From Pseudonocardia cypriaca (lineage in GTDB: Bacteria > Actinomycetota > Actinomycetes > Mycobacteriales > Pseudonocardiaceae), in assembly GCF_006717045.1 (NCBI RefSeq), contig NZ_VFPH01000001.1, positions 310,001 through 374,000 on the forward strand: a stretch of 64,000 nt of DNA, given 5' to 3'. The notes beneath the pieces were generated by a model, which saw only the letters and a program-made list of their open reading frames with translations, ran no database searches and was not told the DNA's origin. Numbering within the stretch: position 1 is the stretch's first letter; every line of letters begins with the position of its first letter. Made by a program: the position numbers and the translations under genes. This document shows, piece by piece, positions 42,061-50,451 of this stretch.

Positions 42061-43137
42061 ATGGGAGTGCTAGGCGATATCGGCAGGCGGGCGCGCGGGG
42101 CAGCCGCGTTGTTCACGCAACCGCTGCTTCCCGATGACCTGCTCGGCACGTTGAATCCGCTGTGGTCCGCCAGTGAGCCGCATGCGCGCGTGGTGGGACT
42201 GCGGCGCGAGACCGCCGACACGACCACGCTGCTGCTGCACACCCCCCGGGCGCGCACCCCGCACCGGGCCGGCCAGTTCGTCGGGATCGGGACCCGGCTC
42301 GACGGCGTGTGGCAGTGGCGCACCTACTCGGTCAGCTCCCGGCCCCGCGACCCGCGGCGCCTCGCCGTCACCGTCACCGCGGTGCCGGGGGGCACCGTGT
42401 CGGGGGCACTCGCACACCGGACCCCGGTCGGCGCACTGGTGCGGATCGGGCCGCCCGCCGGCGAGTTCGTGCTCCCGGATCCGGTGCCGGAGAAGCTGCT
42501 CTTCGTGACGGCGGGCAGCGGGATCACGCCTGTCATGGGCATCCTGCGCGATCTCGTCGACACCCGCCCCCACGCCCTGGACGGCGCGGTGCTCGTGCAC
42601 TGCGACCGCACGCCCGACGAACTGGTGTTCGGATCCGAGCTGCGCAGGCTCGCCGCGACCACCGGGTTGCGCCTCGTCGAGCGGCACACCGCGGCCGAGG
42701 GCAGGCTCACCCCGGACGCGCTCGCCGACGCCGTGCCCGACTGGGCGGCCCGTGAGACGTGGGCCTGCGGCCCCGCAGGCCTGCTCGACGCGCTCGCAGG
42801 CCATTGGGACCGCTTCGGCGACCCGGACGCGCTGCACGTGGAGCGCTTCGTCGCCCCTGCCCCCGTCGCCGACCCCGGCACCGGCGGCCGCGTCACGTTC
42901 ACCACCAGCGGGATCACCGCCGACGCCGGCCCAGGCGTCGCGCTGATGGCCGCGGGTGAGTCCGCAGGCGCGCTGCTGCCCAACGGCTGCCGCATGGGCA
43001 TCTGCCACACCTGCGTCGGGAAGCTGCGCTCCGGCGGAGTGCGCGACCTCCGCAACGGCGATGTGCACGACACCCCAGGACAGAGCGTCCGCACGTGCGT
43101 CTCCGGCGCCGCGGGCGACGTCGAGATCGAGCTGTAG
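42061..43137 (+). CDS. Ferredoxin reductase with C-terminal 2Fe-2S domain (Rv3230c-like)
   Basis: 358 residues. FAD domain motif RTYSVSS; NAD(P)H domain GSGITPVMGILRDL and WACGPAGLLDAL; plant-type ferredoxin domain at the C-terminus with Cys in PNGCRMGICHTCVGKL and SVRTCVSGA. It passes electrons from NAD(P)H to the desaturase encoded 7 bp downstream, as the Rv3230c-Rv3229c pair does for stearoyl-CoA desaturation in mycobacteria. A TAGCGT box 7 nt before the ATG suggests a leaderless transcript. Confidence 0.9.
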   Translation: MGVLGDIGRRARGAAALFTQPLLPDDLLGTLNPLWSASEPHARVVGLRRETADTTTLLLHTPRARTPHRAGQFVGIGTRLDGVWQWRTYSVSSRPRDPRRLAVTVTAVPGGTVSGALAHRTPVGALVRIGPPAGEFVLPDPVPEKLLFVTAGSGITPVMGILRDLVDTRPHALDGAVLVHCDRTPDELVFGSELRRLAATTGLRLVERHTAAEGRLTPDALADAVPDWAARETWACGPAGLLDALAGHWDRFGDPDALHVERFVAPAPVADPGTGGRVTFTTSGITADAGPGVALMAAGESAGALLPNGCRMGICHTCVGKLRSGGVRDLRNGDVHDTPGQSVRTCVSGAAGDVEIEL

Positions 43138-43144
43138 GAGAGAC

Positions 43145-44287
43145 ATGCCTGAGACCCCCAGCGCCGCGGCGCACCTGACCGACGAGCAGGTCGAGGCCAT
43201 CGGCGCCGAACTCGATGCGATCCGGGCCGAGGTCGTCGACAGCCTCGGCGAGGCCGACGCCCGCTACATCCACCGCGTCATCGCGGCGCAGCGGGCCCTC
43301 GAGGTCGGCGGCCGTGCAGCGCTGCTGTTCTCCAAGTTCCCGCCCGCGTGGATCGCCGGCACCGCGGCGCTGTCCGTGGCCAAGATCCTCGACAACATGG
43401 AGATCGGGCACAACGTCCTGCACGGCCAGTGGGACTGGATGCGCGACCCGAAGATCCACTCGACGACGTGGGAGTGGGACCACGCCACGCCCGCCGAGGC
43501 GTGGAAGAAGACCCACAACTACGAGCACCACACGTTCACGAACATCCGGGGCAAGGACCGCGACCTCGGCTACACGATCATGCGCATCACCCCGGAGCAG
43601 GAGTGGAAGCCCTCCAACCTGGTCCAGCCGCTCACCAACTTCGGCCTGTCGCTGATCTTCGAGTGGGGTATCGCCCTCTACGACCTCGAGTTCGACAAGG
43701 TCAAGGACGGCACGAAGACGCGGGAGGAGGCCATGGCCGACCTCAAGACGTTCTGGCGCAAGAGCCGCAAGCAGTTCGCGAAGGACTTCGTGCTGTTCCC
43801 GCTGCTGTCCGGCCCGGGCTTCCTGCAGACTGCCGCGGCCAACCTCACCGCCAACGTCGTGCGCAACGTCTGGTCGCACGCGGTGATCTTCTGCGGGCAC
43901 TTCCCGGACGGCACCGAGACGTTCGAGGAGGACCGGCTCGACGGTGAGACGAAGGGCCAGTGGTACATCCGTCAGATGCTCGGGTCGGCCAACCTCTCCG
44001 GGGGCAAGCTGTTCCACCTGATGACGGGCAACCTGAGCCACCAGATCGAGCACCACCTGTTCCCCGACATCCCGAGCAACCGGTACGCGGAGATCGCGCC
44101 GAAGGTGCGGGAGATCTGCAAGCGCTACGGCCTCCCGTACACCACCGGGTCGCTGCCGAGGCAGTACGGCAAGGTGCTGCGCAAGATCACCCGGCTCGCC
44201 TTCCCTGGTGGTGGCCCGAAGGCCGACGTCACTCCGCTGCCGGCGCGGCCGAAGCCGGTCGGCACCCCGGTGCGGCTCGCCGGCTGA
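43145..44287 (+). CDS. Membrane acyl-CoA/fatty acid desaturase (DesA3-like)
   Basis: 380 residues. The three His boxes of membrane desaturases are present: GHNVLHGQWDW, HNYEHHTFTN and NLSHQIEHHLFPDIPSN. Hydrophobic stretches lie at about 60-80 and 150-260. It inserts a double bond into long acyl chains using a di-iron centre. GGAGAG lies before the ATG. It forms an operon with the reductase. This pair sits within an interval that is not in the same place in M. tuberculosis. Confidence 0.92.
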   Translation: MPETPSAAAHLTDEQVEAIGAELDAIRAEVVDSLGEADARYIHRVIAAQRALEVGGRAALLFSKFPPAWIAGTAALSVAKILDNMEIGHNVLHGQWDWMRDPKIHSTTWEWDHATPAEAWKKTHNYEHHTFTNIRGKDRDLGYTIMRITPEQEWKPSNLVQPLTNFGLSLIFEWGIALYDLEFDKVKDGTKTREEAMADLKTFWRKSRKQFAKDFVLFPLLSGPGFLQTAAANLTANVVRNVWSHAVIFCGHFPDGTETFEEDRLDGETKGQWYIRQMLGSANLSGGKLFHLMTGNLSHQIEHHLFPDIPSNRYAEIAPKVREICKRYGLPYTTGSLPRQYGKVLRKITRLAFPGGGPKADVTPLPARPKPVGTPVRLAG

Positions 44288-44365
44288 CCGGTCGGGGCTC
44301 CTCGAGCGCGGTCACAGCCTCGCTGGGGTTGGATGACGGCCTCGGAGCCCCGATCTGGAGATGCC

Positions 44366-44428
44366 ATGACGACGAGCAACCCCGGGCCGGAGACGACCGA
44401 CGAGATCGTCTCCGGCCTCACGCCGTGA
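44366..44428 (+). CDS. 20-residue small ORF coupled to the membrane-protein gene
   Basis: Short Thr/Pro-rich peptide beginning MTTSNPGPE. GGAG is 5 nt before the ATG, an ideal ribosome binding site, and its TGA overlaps the next gene's GTG. It may be a translational coupler or leader, a real micropeptide, or the original N-terminus of the downstream protein split by a frameshift. The sequence alone does not decide. Confidence 0.45.
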   Translation: MTTSNPGPETTDEIVSGLTP

Positions 44429-44931
44429 GCGCGTGGCGGCCGGCCCCGGCGGTGGCGATGCGGCTCGTCCGGGGCGGGCTGATCGCCCTGACGATGATCG
44501 GGATCGCCGCCACCGCGTTCGAGCTGGCTTCCGAGCGGCACTGGAACGGCCTGGAGCAGTACGTGCCCTGGCTGGCGTTGATCCTGCTCCTCGTGGCCAC
44601 CGTGCTGGTGCTGCTGCCGGGTGATCGCGGCACGACGACCGCCCGGGTGCTCGCGCTCGTCGTGCTCGGGGCGTCCGCGTACGGCGTGGTCGACCACGTC
44701 CTCGTCAACCTGCAGGCCGGGGAGTTCGACCAGCGCTTCGCCGACACGTGGGAGTCGCTGCCCCTCGTCGAGCAAGTCCTGTACGCGGTCACGAAGACGG
44801 TCGGGCCCGCTCCGACCCTGGCGCCCGGCGTGCTCGCCCAGGTGGCCCTGCTGCTGCTCCTCGCCACGGTGTGCCCGCCCGGCGGGACCCGGGCGACGCC
44901 GTTGTCCTCGGCCGGCAAGCAGGAGGCGTAG
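44425..44931 (+). CDS. Four-helix membrane protein of unknown function
   Basis: 168 residues. Hydrophobic segments: LIALTMIGIAATAFELAS, WLALILLLVATVLVLLP, VLALVVLGASAYGVVDHVLV and LAQVALLLLLATV. A polar loop VNLQAGEFDQRFADTWESLP lies between the third and fourth. Family not recognised. The GTG at 44425 overlaps the small ORF stop and has no separate ribosome binding site, implying coupling. Confidence 0.7.
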   Translation: MSAWRPAPAVAMRLVRGGLIALTMIGIAATAFELASERHWNGLEQYVPWLALILLLVATVLVLLPGDRGTTTARVLALVVLGASAYGVVDHVLVNLQAGEFDQRFADTWESLPLVEQVLYAVTKTVGPAPTLAPGVLAQVALLLLLATVCPPGGTRATPLSSAGKQEA

Positions 44932-44958
44932 CCGACGCCGGCAGGCCCGAGCGCGGCG

Positions 44959-45510
44959 TCACCCCGCGTGCCGGGTCGGTACGAGTGCGAGCAGCTCGTC
45001 GACCGACCACTGGTCGTCGGCGTGTACGCCGCGCTTGCCGGCCAGCACCCGCCCGTCGGGTGCGATCAGGAAGTCGGCCGGCAGGCCGAGCCGTCCACCC
45101 TCGGGGTGAGCAGGGGGAGCGGGACGGCCGCGCCGGACGGCCCGCAGCTCGTGCCCGACGGCCCTGACGATGGTCGGCCAGGCACGTGGGTCGAGCAGGG
45201 CGCGCGGGCCGGACTCGACGCCGAACTCCCGGTACAGCGCCCGGCCCGGGTCCGGGACGACATCGAGCGGCAGGTCCGAGGTGTAGGGGCGCAGCGCCTC
45301 GGCGCTGGAGTGGAAGACGACCACCTCTCGGATGCCTGCGGCCTCGATGTCGGCCAGCCGGTTGACGATCGAGCGCAGGTGCAGGTTGCAGACCGGGCAT
45401 CCGGCGAACCGCCGGAACTGCAGGTGGACGAGGTGGTGCGGGTGCGGGACGCGGACCTCGGCCCCGCTGACGGTGACGAGCGTGCGCGCGTTGACGGGGG
45501 CAGCGGTCAT
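44959..45510 (-). CDS. Peroxiredoxin-like/AhpC-TSA family redox protein
   Basis: 183 residues, thioredoxin fold. FRRFAGCPVCNLHLRSIVNRL carries the redox CXXC, followed by VVVFHSSAEALRPY and LPADFLIAPDGRVLAGKRGVHADDQW. It is the AhpC/TSA-like type often annotated as redoxin, likely reducing peroxides or disulfides in the cytosol. The ATG at 45510 has AAAGGAGC upstream. It is divergent from a TetR gene and separated by a 13-bp perfect inverted repeat, so it is likely repressed by that TetR. Confidence 0.82.
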   Translation of the reverse strand: MTAAPVNARTLVTVSGAEVRVPHPHHLVHLQFRRFAGCPVCNLHLRSIVNRLADIEAAGIREVVVFHSSAEALRPYTSDLPLDVVPDPGRALYREFGVESGPRALLDPRAWPTIVRAVGHELRAVRRGRPAPPAHPEGGRLGLPADFLIAPDGRVLAGKRGVHADDQWSVDELLALVPTRHAG

Positions 45511-45528
45511 GGTCGAGCTCCTTTGAGA

Positions 45529-45570
45529 GTACAAGGTACGCCTACGGTTCAGTATGCGCGTACCTTGTAC
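45529..45570. promoter_or_regulatory. Candidate TetR operator, perfect 13-bp inverted repeat
   Basis: GTACAAGGTACGC (45529-45541) and GCGTACCTTGTAC (45558-45570) are exact reverse complements, with a 16-nt spacer. Each arm has its own GTAC-N3-GTAC symmetry, so two dimers could bind. It lies between the divergent redoxin and TetR genes. Confidence 0.75.
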
Positions 45571-45581
45571 GCTGTCAAGCC

Positions 45582-46220
45582 GTGCCCCGTCCTCGTTCGC
45601 TCACCGACGACCAGCTGGTCGTGGCCGCACTCGCCGTCGTCGACCGGGAAGGGCTCTCGGCGCTCACGATGCGCACCGTCGCGCGGGAGCTCGGCGTGGC
45701 GACGATGGGCCTGTACCGCTACGTCGCCGACCGGCAGGCGTTGGAGGTGCTCGTCGTCGACCACGTGTTCCGCTCCGTCGACACGTTGACGCCCGACGGC
45801 GAGTGGCAGGACGGGGTCCGCGTGCTGCTCGACCGCGTCCGGGTGGCGGTGGCGAGGCACCCGGCGATCGCTCCGCTGGTGCTGCGGCACCGGCAGGCGG
45901 CGCCGGGTTCGCTCCGCCTGATCGAGGCCATGCTGTCGCTGCTCACCGGCGGCGGACTCTCCGGTGCGGACCGCGTGGTCGCGCAGCGCACGCTGATGGC
46001 CCACCTGCTCGGATTCCTGCAGAACGAGCACTACGCAGCTCTGTCCGGGGCGGGAACGATCGTGATGTCGGAGCTGTCGCCCGACGAGTACCCGCTGCTC
46101 GCACGCACGGCGGCCGACGCCCGGTCGGTGTCGCCCGATGAGGAGTTCCGGCGTGGGCTCGACATCGTCCTGCGTGGTCTCGCAGCGGATCAAAGGATTA
46201 GGGCATTGCCGGATCGTTGA
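45582..46220 (+). CDS. TetR-family transcriptional regulator
   Basis: 212 residues. The N-terminal HTH is LTDDQLVVAALAVVDREGLSA, then LTMRTVARELGVATMGLYRYV, the type with a TetR_C_1-like ligand domain (LRLIEAMLSLLTGGGLSG). It is divergent from the redoxin gene and shares the inverted-repeat operator, so autoregulation plus control of the redoxin is probable. It starts at the GTG 12 nt after the operator arm, so its mRNA leader must be very short. Confidence 0.88.
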   Translation: MPRPRSLTDDQLVVAALAVVDREGLSALTMRTVARELGVATMGLYRYVADRQALEVLVVDHVFRSVDTLTPDGEWQDGVRVLLDRVRVAVARHPAIAPLVLRHRQAAPGSLRLIEAMLSLLTGGGLSGADRVVAQRTLMAHLLGFLQNEHYAALSGAGTIVMSELSPDEYPLLARTAADARSVSPDEEFRRGLDIVLRGLAADQRIRALPDR

Positions 46221-46273
46221 ACGATTGGTACGGTGCTGCTCATCACACCCGCACCTGCCCCTGTCCCCACGCT

Positions 46274-46443
46274 CGCCGGCTGAGCCGGCGGTCACCACGG
46301 ACTGCCCGATCGACTCCCACCCGGCCGGCCACTCGATGGCCTGCCGGGCGGTCGGGCAGCCCCTGCCGCGGCACGCCGAATCCGAGGCCGGCGTGCCGCG
46401 GCAGCAGGCATTTCACGGCAGTGGGGCCGGTCCAGAACCGGCC
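46274..46443. terminator. Three hairpins between convergent TetR and PucR genes
   Basis: 46274-46290: CGCCGGC, loop TGA, GCCGGCG. 46363-46404: perfect 16-bp stem CTGCCGCGGCACGCCG with a 10-nt loop. 46425-46443: GGCCGGT, loop CCAGA, ACCGGCC. Together they should stop transcription from both sides. No gene is visible in 46221-46464. Confidence 0.7.
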
Positions 46444-46464
46444 AGGACCGCGTCGAGGTCGGAA

Positions 46465-47628
46465 TCAGGCGCGGTCGGCGACCGGGCACGTCCGCAGTGC
46501 CACCGCCAGCTCGAGGCGGGCCGCCGGGTCGTCCAGCGCTCCCGCGAACGTCTCGCGCAGCCCTGCGAGGCGGTAGCGCACGGTCTGCGGGTGCACGTGC
46601 AGTGCCGCGGCTGTCGCCGTGACGTCGCCGTGGGCGTCGAACCAGGCGCGCAGGGTCTCCTCGGCGCGGGCGGCGGCGCCTGCCGGCAGCGCGCGCAGCG
46701 GGGCGAGCGCGCGCTCGGCCAGGGCGGACGCGAGCTCGGGCGCCGCCGCGAGCAGCAGCGGGAGCAGGTGCTCGTCGGCCCGGACGAGGGGAGCACCGCC
46801 GTCGAGGCGGTGGGCGGCGTGCAGCGGCCACGCGGCCTGGGCCAGCTCGACGGAGCGGTGCGCTTGCGCGGGTTCGACCACCGGCCCGAGCACGGCCCGC
46901 CGCTCACCGGCGGCCTCGCGCAGCCGCTCCAGCCACGCGCTGTCCGGCTCACCGCGCGCGGTGACGACGACCAGCCCGACCGGGTCGAGGTCGGCGCCCA
47001 CCGCCCCGGGCAGCCTGGCGGCGACCGCGATCGCGTCCTCGACGACGAGCGCGGCGAGCCGCGCGGGCACGGTCCAGCCCGCCGCAGCGGCGACCCGCTC
47101 CAGCTCGGCCGGTGCGGTCGGCCGCGCCAGCAGCTCCACCAGCGCGTGCCTGCGTGCCTGCAAGGACCCCGCCCGGCTCGCCTCCTCGTCGGCCCAGCCG
47201 GCCACGGAGGCTGCGCTGATCTGCTCGATGTAGCCGAACAGGGCCTCCGCCAGGCTGAAGATCACCTCCGGTGGCAGCTGACGCGCCGTGGTGCTCGCGG
47301 CGAGGCGCTGCCACAGCGTCCGCGTCCCCACCTGGTACGCGGACTGCAGGGCCGCGAGCGTGCGGCCCTCCCGGTGCTCGAGCTGGCCGAGCGCGCGGTA
47401 CACGGTGGCGTCGTCGAGGGAGTCGTCGCGCCCCAGCAGGTCGAGGAACTGGCCGAGCGCCACCGAGACGCCCTCGGTGATCCGGGCGCCGAAGCGGCCC
47501 GTGAGCGGCCTGGCGTACTCGGGCACCTCCGCGCGGACGGCCTCGATGATGCCGTCGGTCGTGTCGGCCAGCTCGGGTCGCAGAGCGGCGCCGACCCAGC
47601 TCGGCACGCGGGCCCAGGGTCGGTCCAT
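46465..47628 (-). CDS. PucR/CdaR-type transcriptional regulator
   Basis: 387 residues. The C-terminal PucR-type HTH is ETLRAWFDAHGDVTATAAALHVHPQTVRYRLAGL. A central GGDEF-like-derived region and an N-terminal helical sensor domain (YRALGQLEHREGRTLAALQSAYQVG) precede it. Such proteins respond to metabolites; the effector is unknown. The ATG directly follows the stop codon of the ACT protein gene, so the two are cotranscribed and functionally linked: an amino-acid-binding protein plus a regulator. Confidence 0.83.
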   Translation of the reverse strand: MDRPWARVPSWVGAALRPELADTTDGIIEAVRAEVPEYARPLTGRFGARITEGVSVALGQFLDLLGRDDSLDDATVYRALGQLEHREGRTLAALQSAYQVGTRTLWQRLAASTTARQLPPEVIFSLAEALFGYIEQISAASVAGWADEEASRAGSLQARRHALVELLARPTAPAELERVAAAAGWTVPARLAALVVEDAIAVAARLPGAVGADLDPVGLVVVTARGEPDSAWLERLREAAGERRAVLGPVVEPAQAHRSVELAQAAWPLHAAHRLDGGAPLVRADEHLLPLLLAAAPELASALAERALAPLRALPAGAAARAEETLRAWFDAHGDVTATAAALHVHPQTVRYRLAGLRETFAGALDDPAARLELAVALRTCPVADRA

Positions 47629-48282
47629 CTACGGGCCGAGCACCGTGACGACGATGCCGGCGAGGTGGGTGAGCCGGGCCAGCTCGGACGGGCGGAACGC
47701 AGGCCCGCCGGGCCGCCCGACGACGAGCGCACGCGCCTTCGGCCCGAACGGCGCCGCCGCGAGCTCCGTGTCGAGGTCGCTCCACGGCTCCGGCACCCAG
47801 TGCACCGCCGGGTCCAGCACCGTCGCCTTGTCGAGCGGGAGCCACGGCAGGTCGCCCGCGCGGGTCTCCGGGGCGGCCGTGCTCTCGGCGAGCCGGTGGG
47901 ACGAGCCGTTCTCCCGCGCCGCGATGAGCGCCCAGCCGGCCCGGAAGATCCGCGGCACGCCGTCGGCGAGCAGCTGGAACCCGTTGTCCGGGTCGCCGGC
48001 GATCTGGTCGATCAGCTCCAGCTCGCGATGGGTCTCCAGGCGGCCCGAATGGGGCCGGACCGACTCGACCTCGACGCCCGGCACCGACTCGGCCGCCGTG
48101 ATGAGCACGTCCGGCGGCCGGCCTACCGGCAGCTCGACCGCCAGGTCGTCCACGGCGTGGCCCTGGCCGCGCTCCACCACATCGACGCCGAGGATGTCTG
48201 CGCCCGCGTTGCCGAGCGCAGTGGCCACGGCCCCGAGACTGCCCGGCTTGTCCGGAAGCACGACCCGGAGCAGGAACGACAC
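47629..48282 (-). CDS. ACT-domain protein (Rv3013-like)
   Basis: 217 residues. The N-terminal ACT domain is SFLLRVVLPDKPGSLGAVATALGNAGADILGVDVVE, typical of amino-acid-sensing modules. The C-terminal part (ARALVVGRPGGPAFRPSEL, LAGIVVTVLGP) looks GAF-derived. It is not fused to an enzyme. Its synteny to Rv3013 beside ligA/gat genes is conserved. The GTG at 48282 has GAGAGGA upstream. It is followed without a gap by the PucR regulator. Confidence 0.82.
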   Translation of the reverse strand: MSFLLRVVLPDKPGSLGAVATALGNAGADILGVDVVERGQGHAVDDLAVELPVGRPPDVLITAAESVPGVEVESVRPHSGRLETHRELELIDQIAGDPDNGFQLLADGVPRIFRAGWALIAARENGSSHRLAESTAAPETRAGDLPWLPLDKATVLDPAVHWVPEPWSDLDTELAAAPFGPKARALVVGRPGGPAFRPSELARLTHLAGIVVTVLGP

Positions 48283-48577
48283 ACCACACGTCCTCTCGCG
48301 TACACGCCCCCCACCGCGGGTGTTCTCCCGCCGCAGTCGGGGCGGTTCACGCGGCAGCACTGCTCCCCGGATTGTGTCAGGAGCGGACCGTTTCGGCACT
48401 CTGTTGGACGTCCTCGCTTCGCTTCGGCGGGCTACTCGGAACCCAGCTGATGCGCCGCCAAACCGTTTCGTCCCCGCGACTAGACTCACACCGGTCGATG
48501 CCAGCGCCTGGCGCGGCATCGGATCCATCGTCCGCGCGTTCGTCGCGGGCTCCCGGAGCACACCGTCCTGGAGGGAC

Positions 48578-48895
48578 ATGTCCGCCGAATCCACGGCAGC
48601 GCACATCAGCCGGGAGGAGGTTGCTCACCTCGCCCGGCTCGCCCGGCTCGCCGTCACCGACGACGAGCTGGATGTCTTCGCCGGCCAGCTCGAGGTGATC
48701 CTCGGTGCGGTCGCCCGCGTGGGCGAGGTCGCAGCCGACGAGATCCCGCCCACCTCGCACGCCGTGCCGCTGCAGAACGTGTTCCGCCCCGACGAGCTGC
48801 GCCCCGGCCTCACCCAGGAGCAGGCGCTCGCCTGCGCCCCCGCCGCCGAGGACGGCCGCTTCCGCGTGCCGCAGATCCTGGGAGAGGAAGCATGA
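48578..48895 (+). CDS. gatC: Asp/Glu-tRNA amidotransferase subunit C
   Basis: 105 residues. ISREEVAHLARLARLAVTDDELDVFAGQLEVILGAV and HAVPLQNVFRPDELRPGL are standard GatC. It stabilises GatA within GatCAB, which converts mischarged Glu-tRNA(Gln) and Asp-tRNA(Asn). The stop overlaps the gatA ATG. The 295 bp upstream (48283-48577) contain no gene but include a TAGACT box at 48481-48486 that could be the operon promoter. Confidence 0.95.
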   Translation: MSAESTAAHISREEVAHLARLARLAVTDDELDVFAGQLEVILGAVARVGEVAADEIPPTSHAVPLQNVFRPDELRPGLTQEQALACAPAAEDGRFRVPQILGEEA

Positions 48896-50451
48896 CTCCT
48901 CCTACCCACCCCGCCGGCTCCGCAAGCTCCGCCGGCTCTCCGTCCCCCGGCGAGCTCACGCGGATGACCGCGGCGGAGCTCGCCGCGAAGATCCACTCCC
49001 GGGAGGTGTCGGCCGTCGAGGTCGCGCAGGCCCACCTCGACCGCATCGCGGCCGTCGACGACCGGGTGCACGCGTTCCTGCACGTCGCGGCCGACGCCGC
49101 GCTCGAGTCCGCTGCGATGGTCGACGAGAGCCTCGCCGCGGGTAGCCCGCCCGCGTCGCCGCTGGCCGGTGTGCCGCTGGCGCTCAAGGACGTGTTCACC
49201 ACGATCGACATGCCCACCACGGCGGGCTCGAAGATCCTCGACGGCTGGCGCCCCCCGTACGACGCCACCGTCACGACCCGGCTGCGCGCCGCCGGGATCA
49301 CGATCCTCGGCAAGACCAACATGGACGAGTTCGCGATGGGCTCGTCCACCGAGTACTCGGCGTTCGGCCCCACCCACAACCCGTGGGACGCCACCCGGGT
49401 GCCGGGCGGCTCCGGCGGCGGGTCGGCGGCCGCGCTGGCCGCGTTCGAGGCGCCGCTCGCGATCGGCACCGACACCGGTGGCTCGATCCGCCAGCCGGCC
49501 GCGTTCACCGGCACCGTCGGCGCCAAGCCGACGTACGGCGGGGTCTCGCGGTACGGGCTGATCGCCTGCGCCTCCTCCCTCGACCAGGGCGGGCCGTGCG
49601 CGCGCACCGTGCTGGACACGGCGCTGCTGCACGAGGTGATCGCCGGGTACGACCCGATGGACTCCACCTCGATCGACCAGCCGGTGCCCGCGGTCGTCGA
49701 GGCCGCGCGCCGCGGCGCCGACGGTGACCTGTCCGGGTTGCGCGTCGGCGTGGTCCGCGAGCTGTCCGGTGAGGGCTACCAGGCCGGCGTCCGCGCGTCC
49801 TACGAGGACGCGCTACGCCGCCTGGAGAAGCTCGGCGCGGAGTTGGTGGAGGTCTCCTGCCCGCACTTCGAGTACGGGCTGGCGGCGTACTACCTGATCC
49901 TCCCCAGCGAGGTGTCGTCCAACCTCGCCCGGTTCGACGCCATGCGCTACGGCCTGCGCGTCGAGAACGGCGCCTCGGCCGAGGACGTCATGGCAGCCAC
50001 CCGCGAGGCCGGGTTCGGGCCCGAGACGAAGCGGCGGATCATCCTCGGCACGTACGCGCTGTCGTCCGGCTACTGGGACGCGTACTACGGGCAGGCGCAG
50101 AAGGTGCGCACGCTGATCAGCCGCGACTTCGCAGCGGCGTTCGAACAGGCCGACGTGCTGGTCTCGCCCACCGCGCCCACCACGGCGTTCACGATCGGCG
50201 CCAAGGTCGACGACCCGCTGGCCATGTACCTCAACGACCTGGCCACGATCCCGACCAACCTGGCCGGTACCGCGGCGATGTCGGTGCCGTCCGGGCTCGC
50301 CGACGACGGGCTGCCGGTCGGGTTGCAGGTGATGGCGCCCGCGCTCGGCGAGGCCGTCATGTACCGGGTGGCGGCGGCGTTCGAGGCGGCGCGCGACTCC
50401 GAGGCCGGCACCGTGATCGATCGAGTCCCTTCGCTGGAGGTTTCGTCGTGA
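48892..50451 (+). CDS. gatA: Asp/Glu-tRNA amidotransferase subunit A (amidase)
   Basis: 519 residues, amidase-signature enzyme that releases ammonia from glutamine. The Ser-cisSer-Lys triad lies in LALKDVF (Lys), GGSGGGSAAALAA, and GTDTGGSIRQPAAFTG (nucleophile Ser). KPTYGGVSRYGLIACASSLDQ is a typical GatA block. There is an extra Ser/Pro/Gly-rich N-terminal stretch of about 20 residues. Overlaps of 4 nt with gatC and gatB give strict coupling of the three subunits. Confidence 0.97.
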   Translation: MTPPTHPAGSASSAGSPSPGELTRMTAAELAAKIHSREVSAVEVAQAHLDRIAAVDDRVHAFLHVAADAALESAAMVDESLAAGSPPASPLAGVPLALKDVFTTIDMPTTAGSKILDGWRPPYDATVTTRLRAAGITILGKTNMDEFAMGSSTEYSAFGPTHNPWDATRVPGGSGGGSAAALAAFEAPLAIGTDTGGSIRQPAAFTGTVGAKPTYGGVSRYGLIACASSLDQGGPCARTVLDTALLHEVIAGYDPMDSTSIDQPVPAVVEAARRGADGDLSGLRVGVVRELSGEGYQAGVRASYEDALRRLEKLGAELVEVSCPHFEYGLAAYYLILPSEVSSNLARFDAMRYGLRVENGASAEDVMAATREAGFGPETKRRIILGTYALSSGYWDAYYGQAQKVRTLISRDFAAAFEQADVLVSPTAPTTAFTIGAKVDDPLAMYLNDLATIPTNLAGTAAMSVPSGLADDGLPVGLQVMAPALGEAVMYRVAAAFEAARDSEAGTVIDRVPSLEVSS

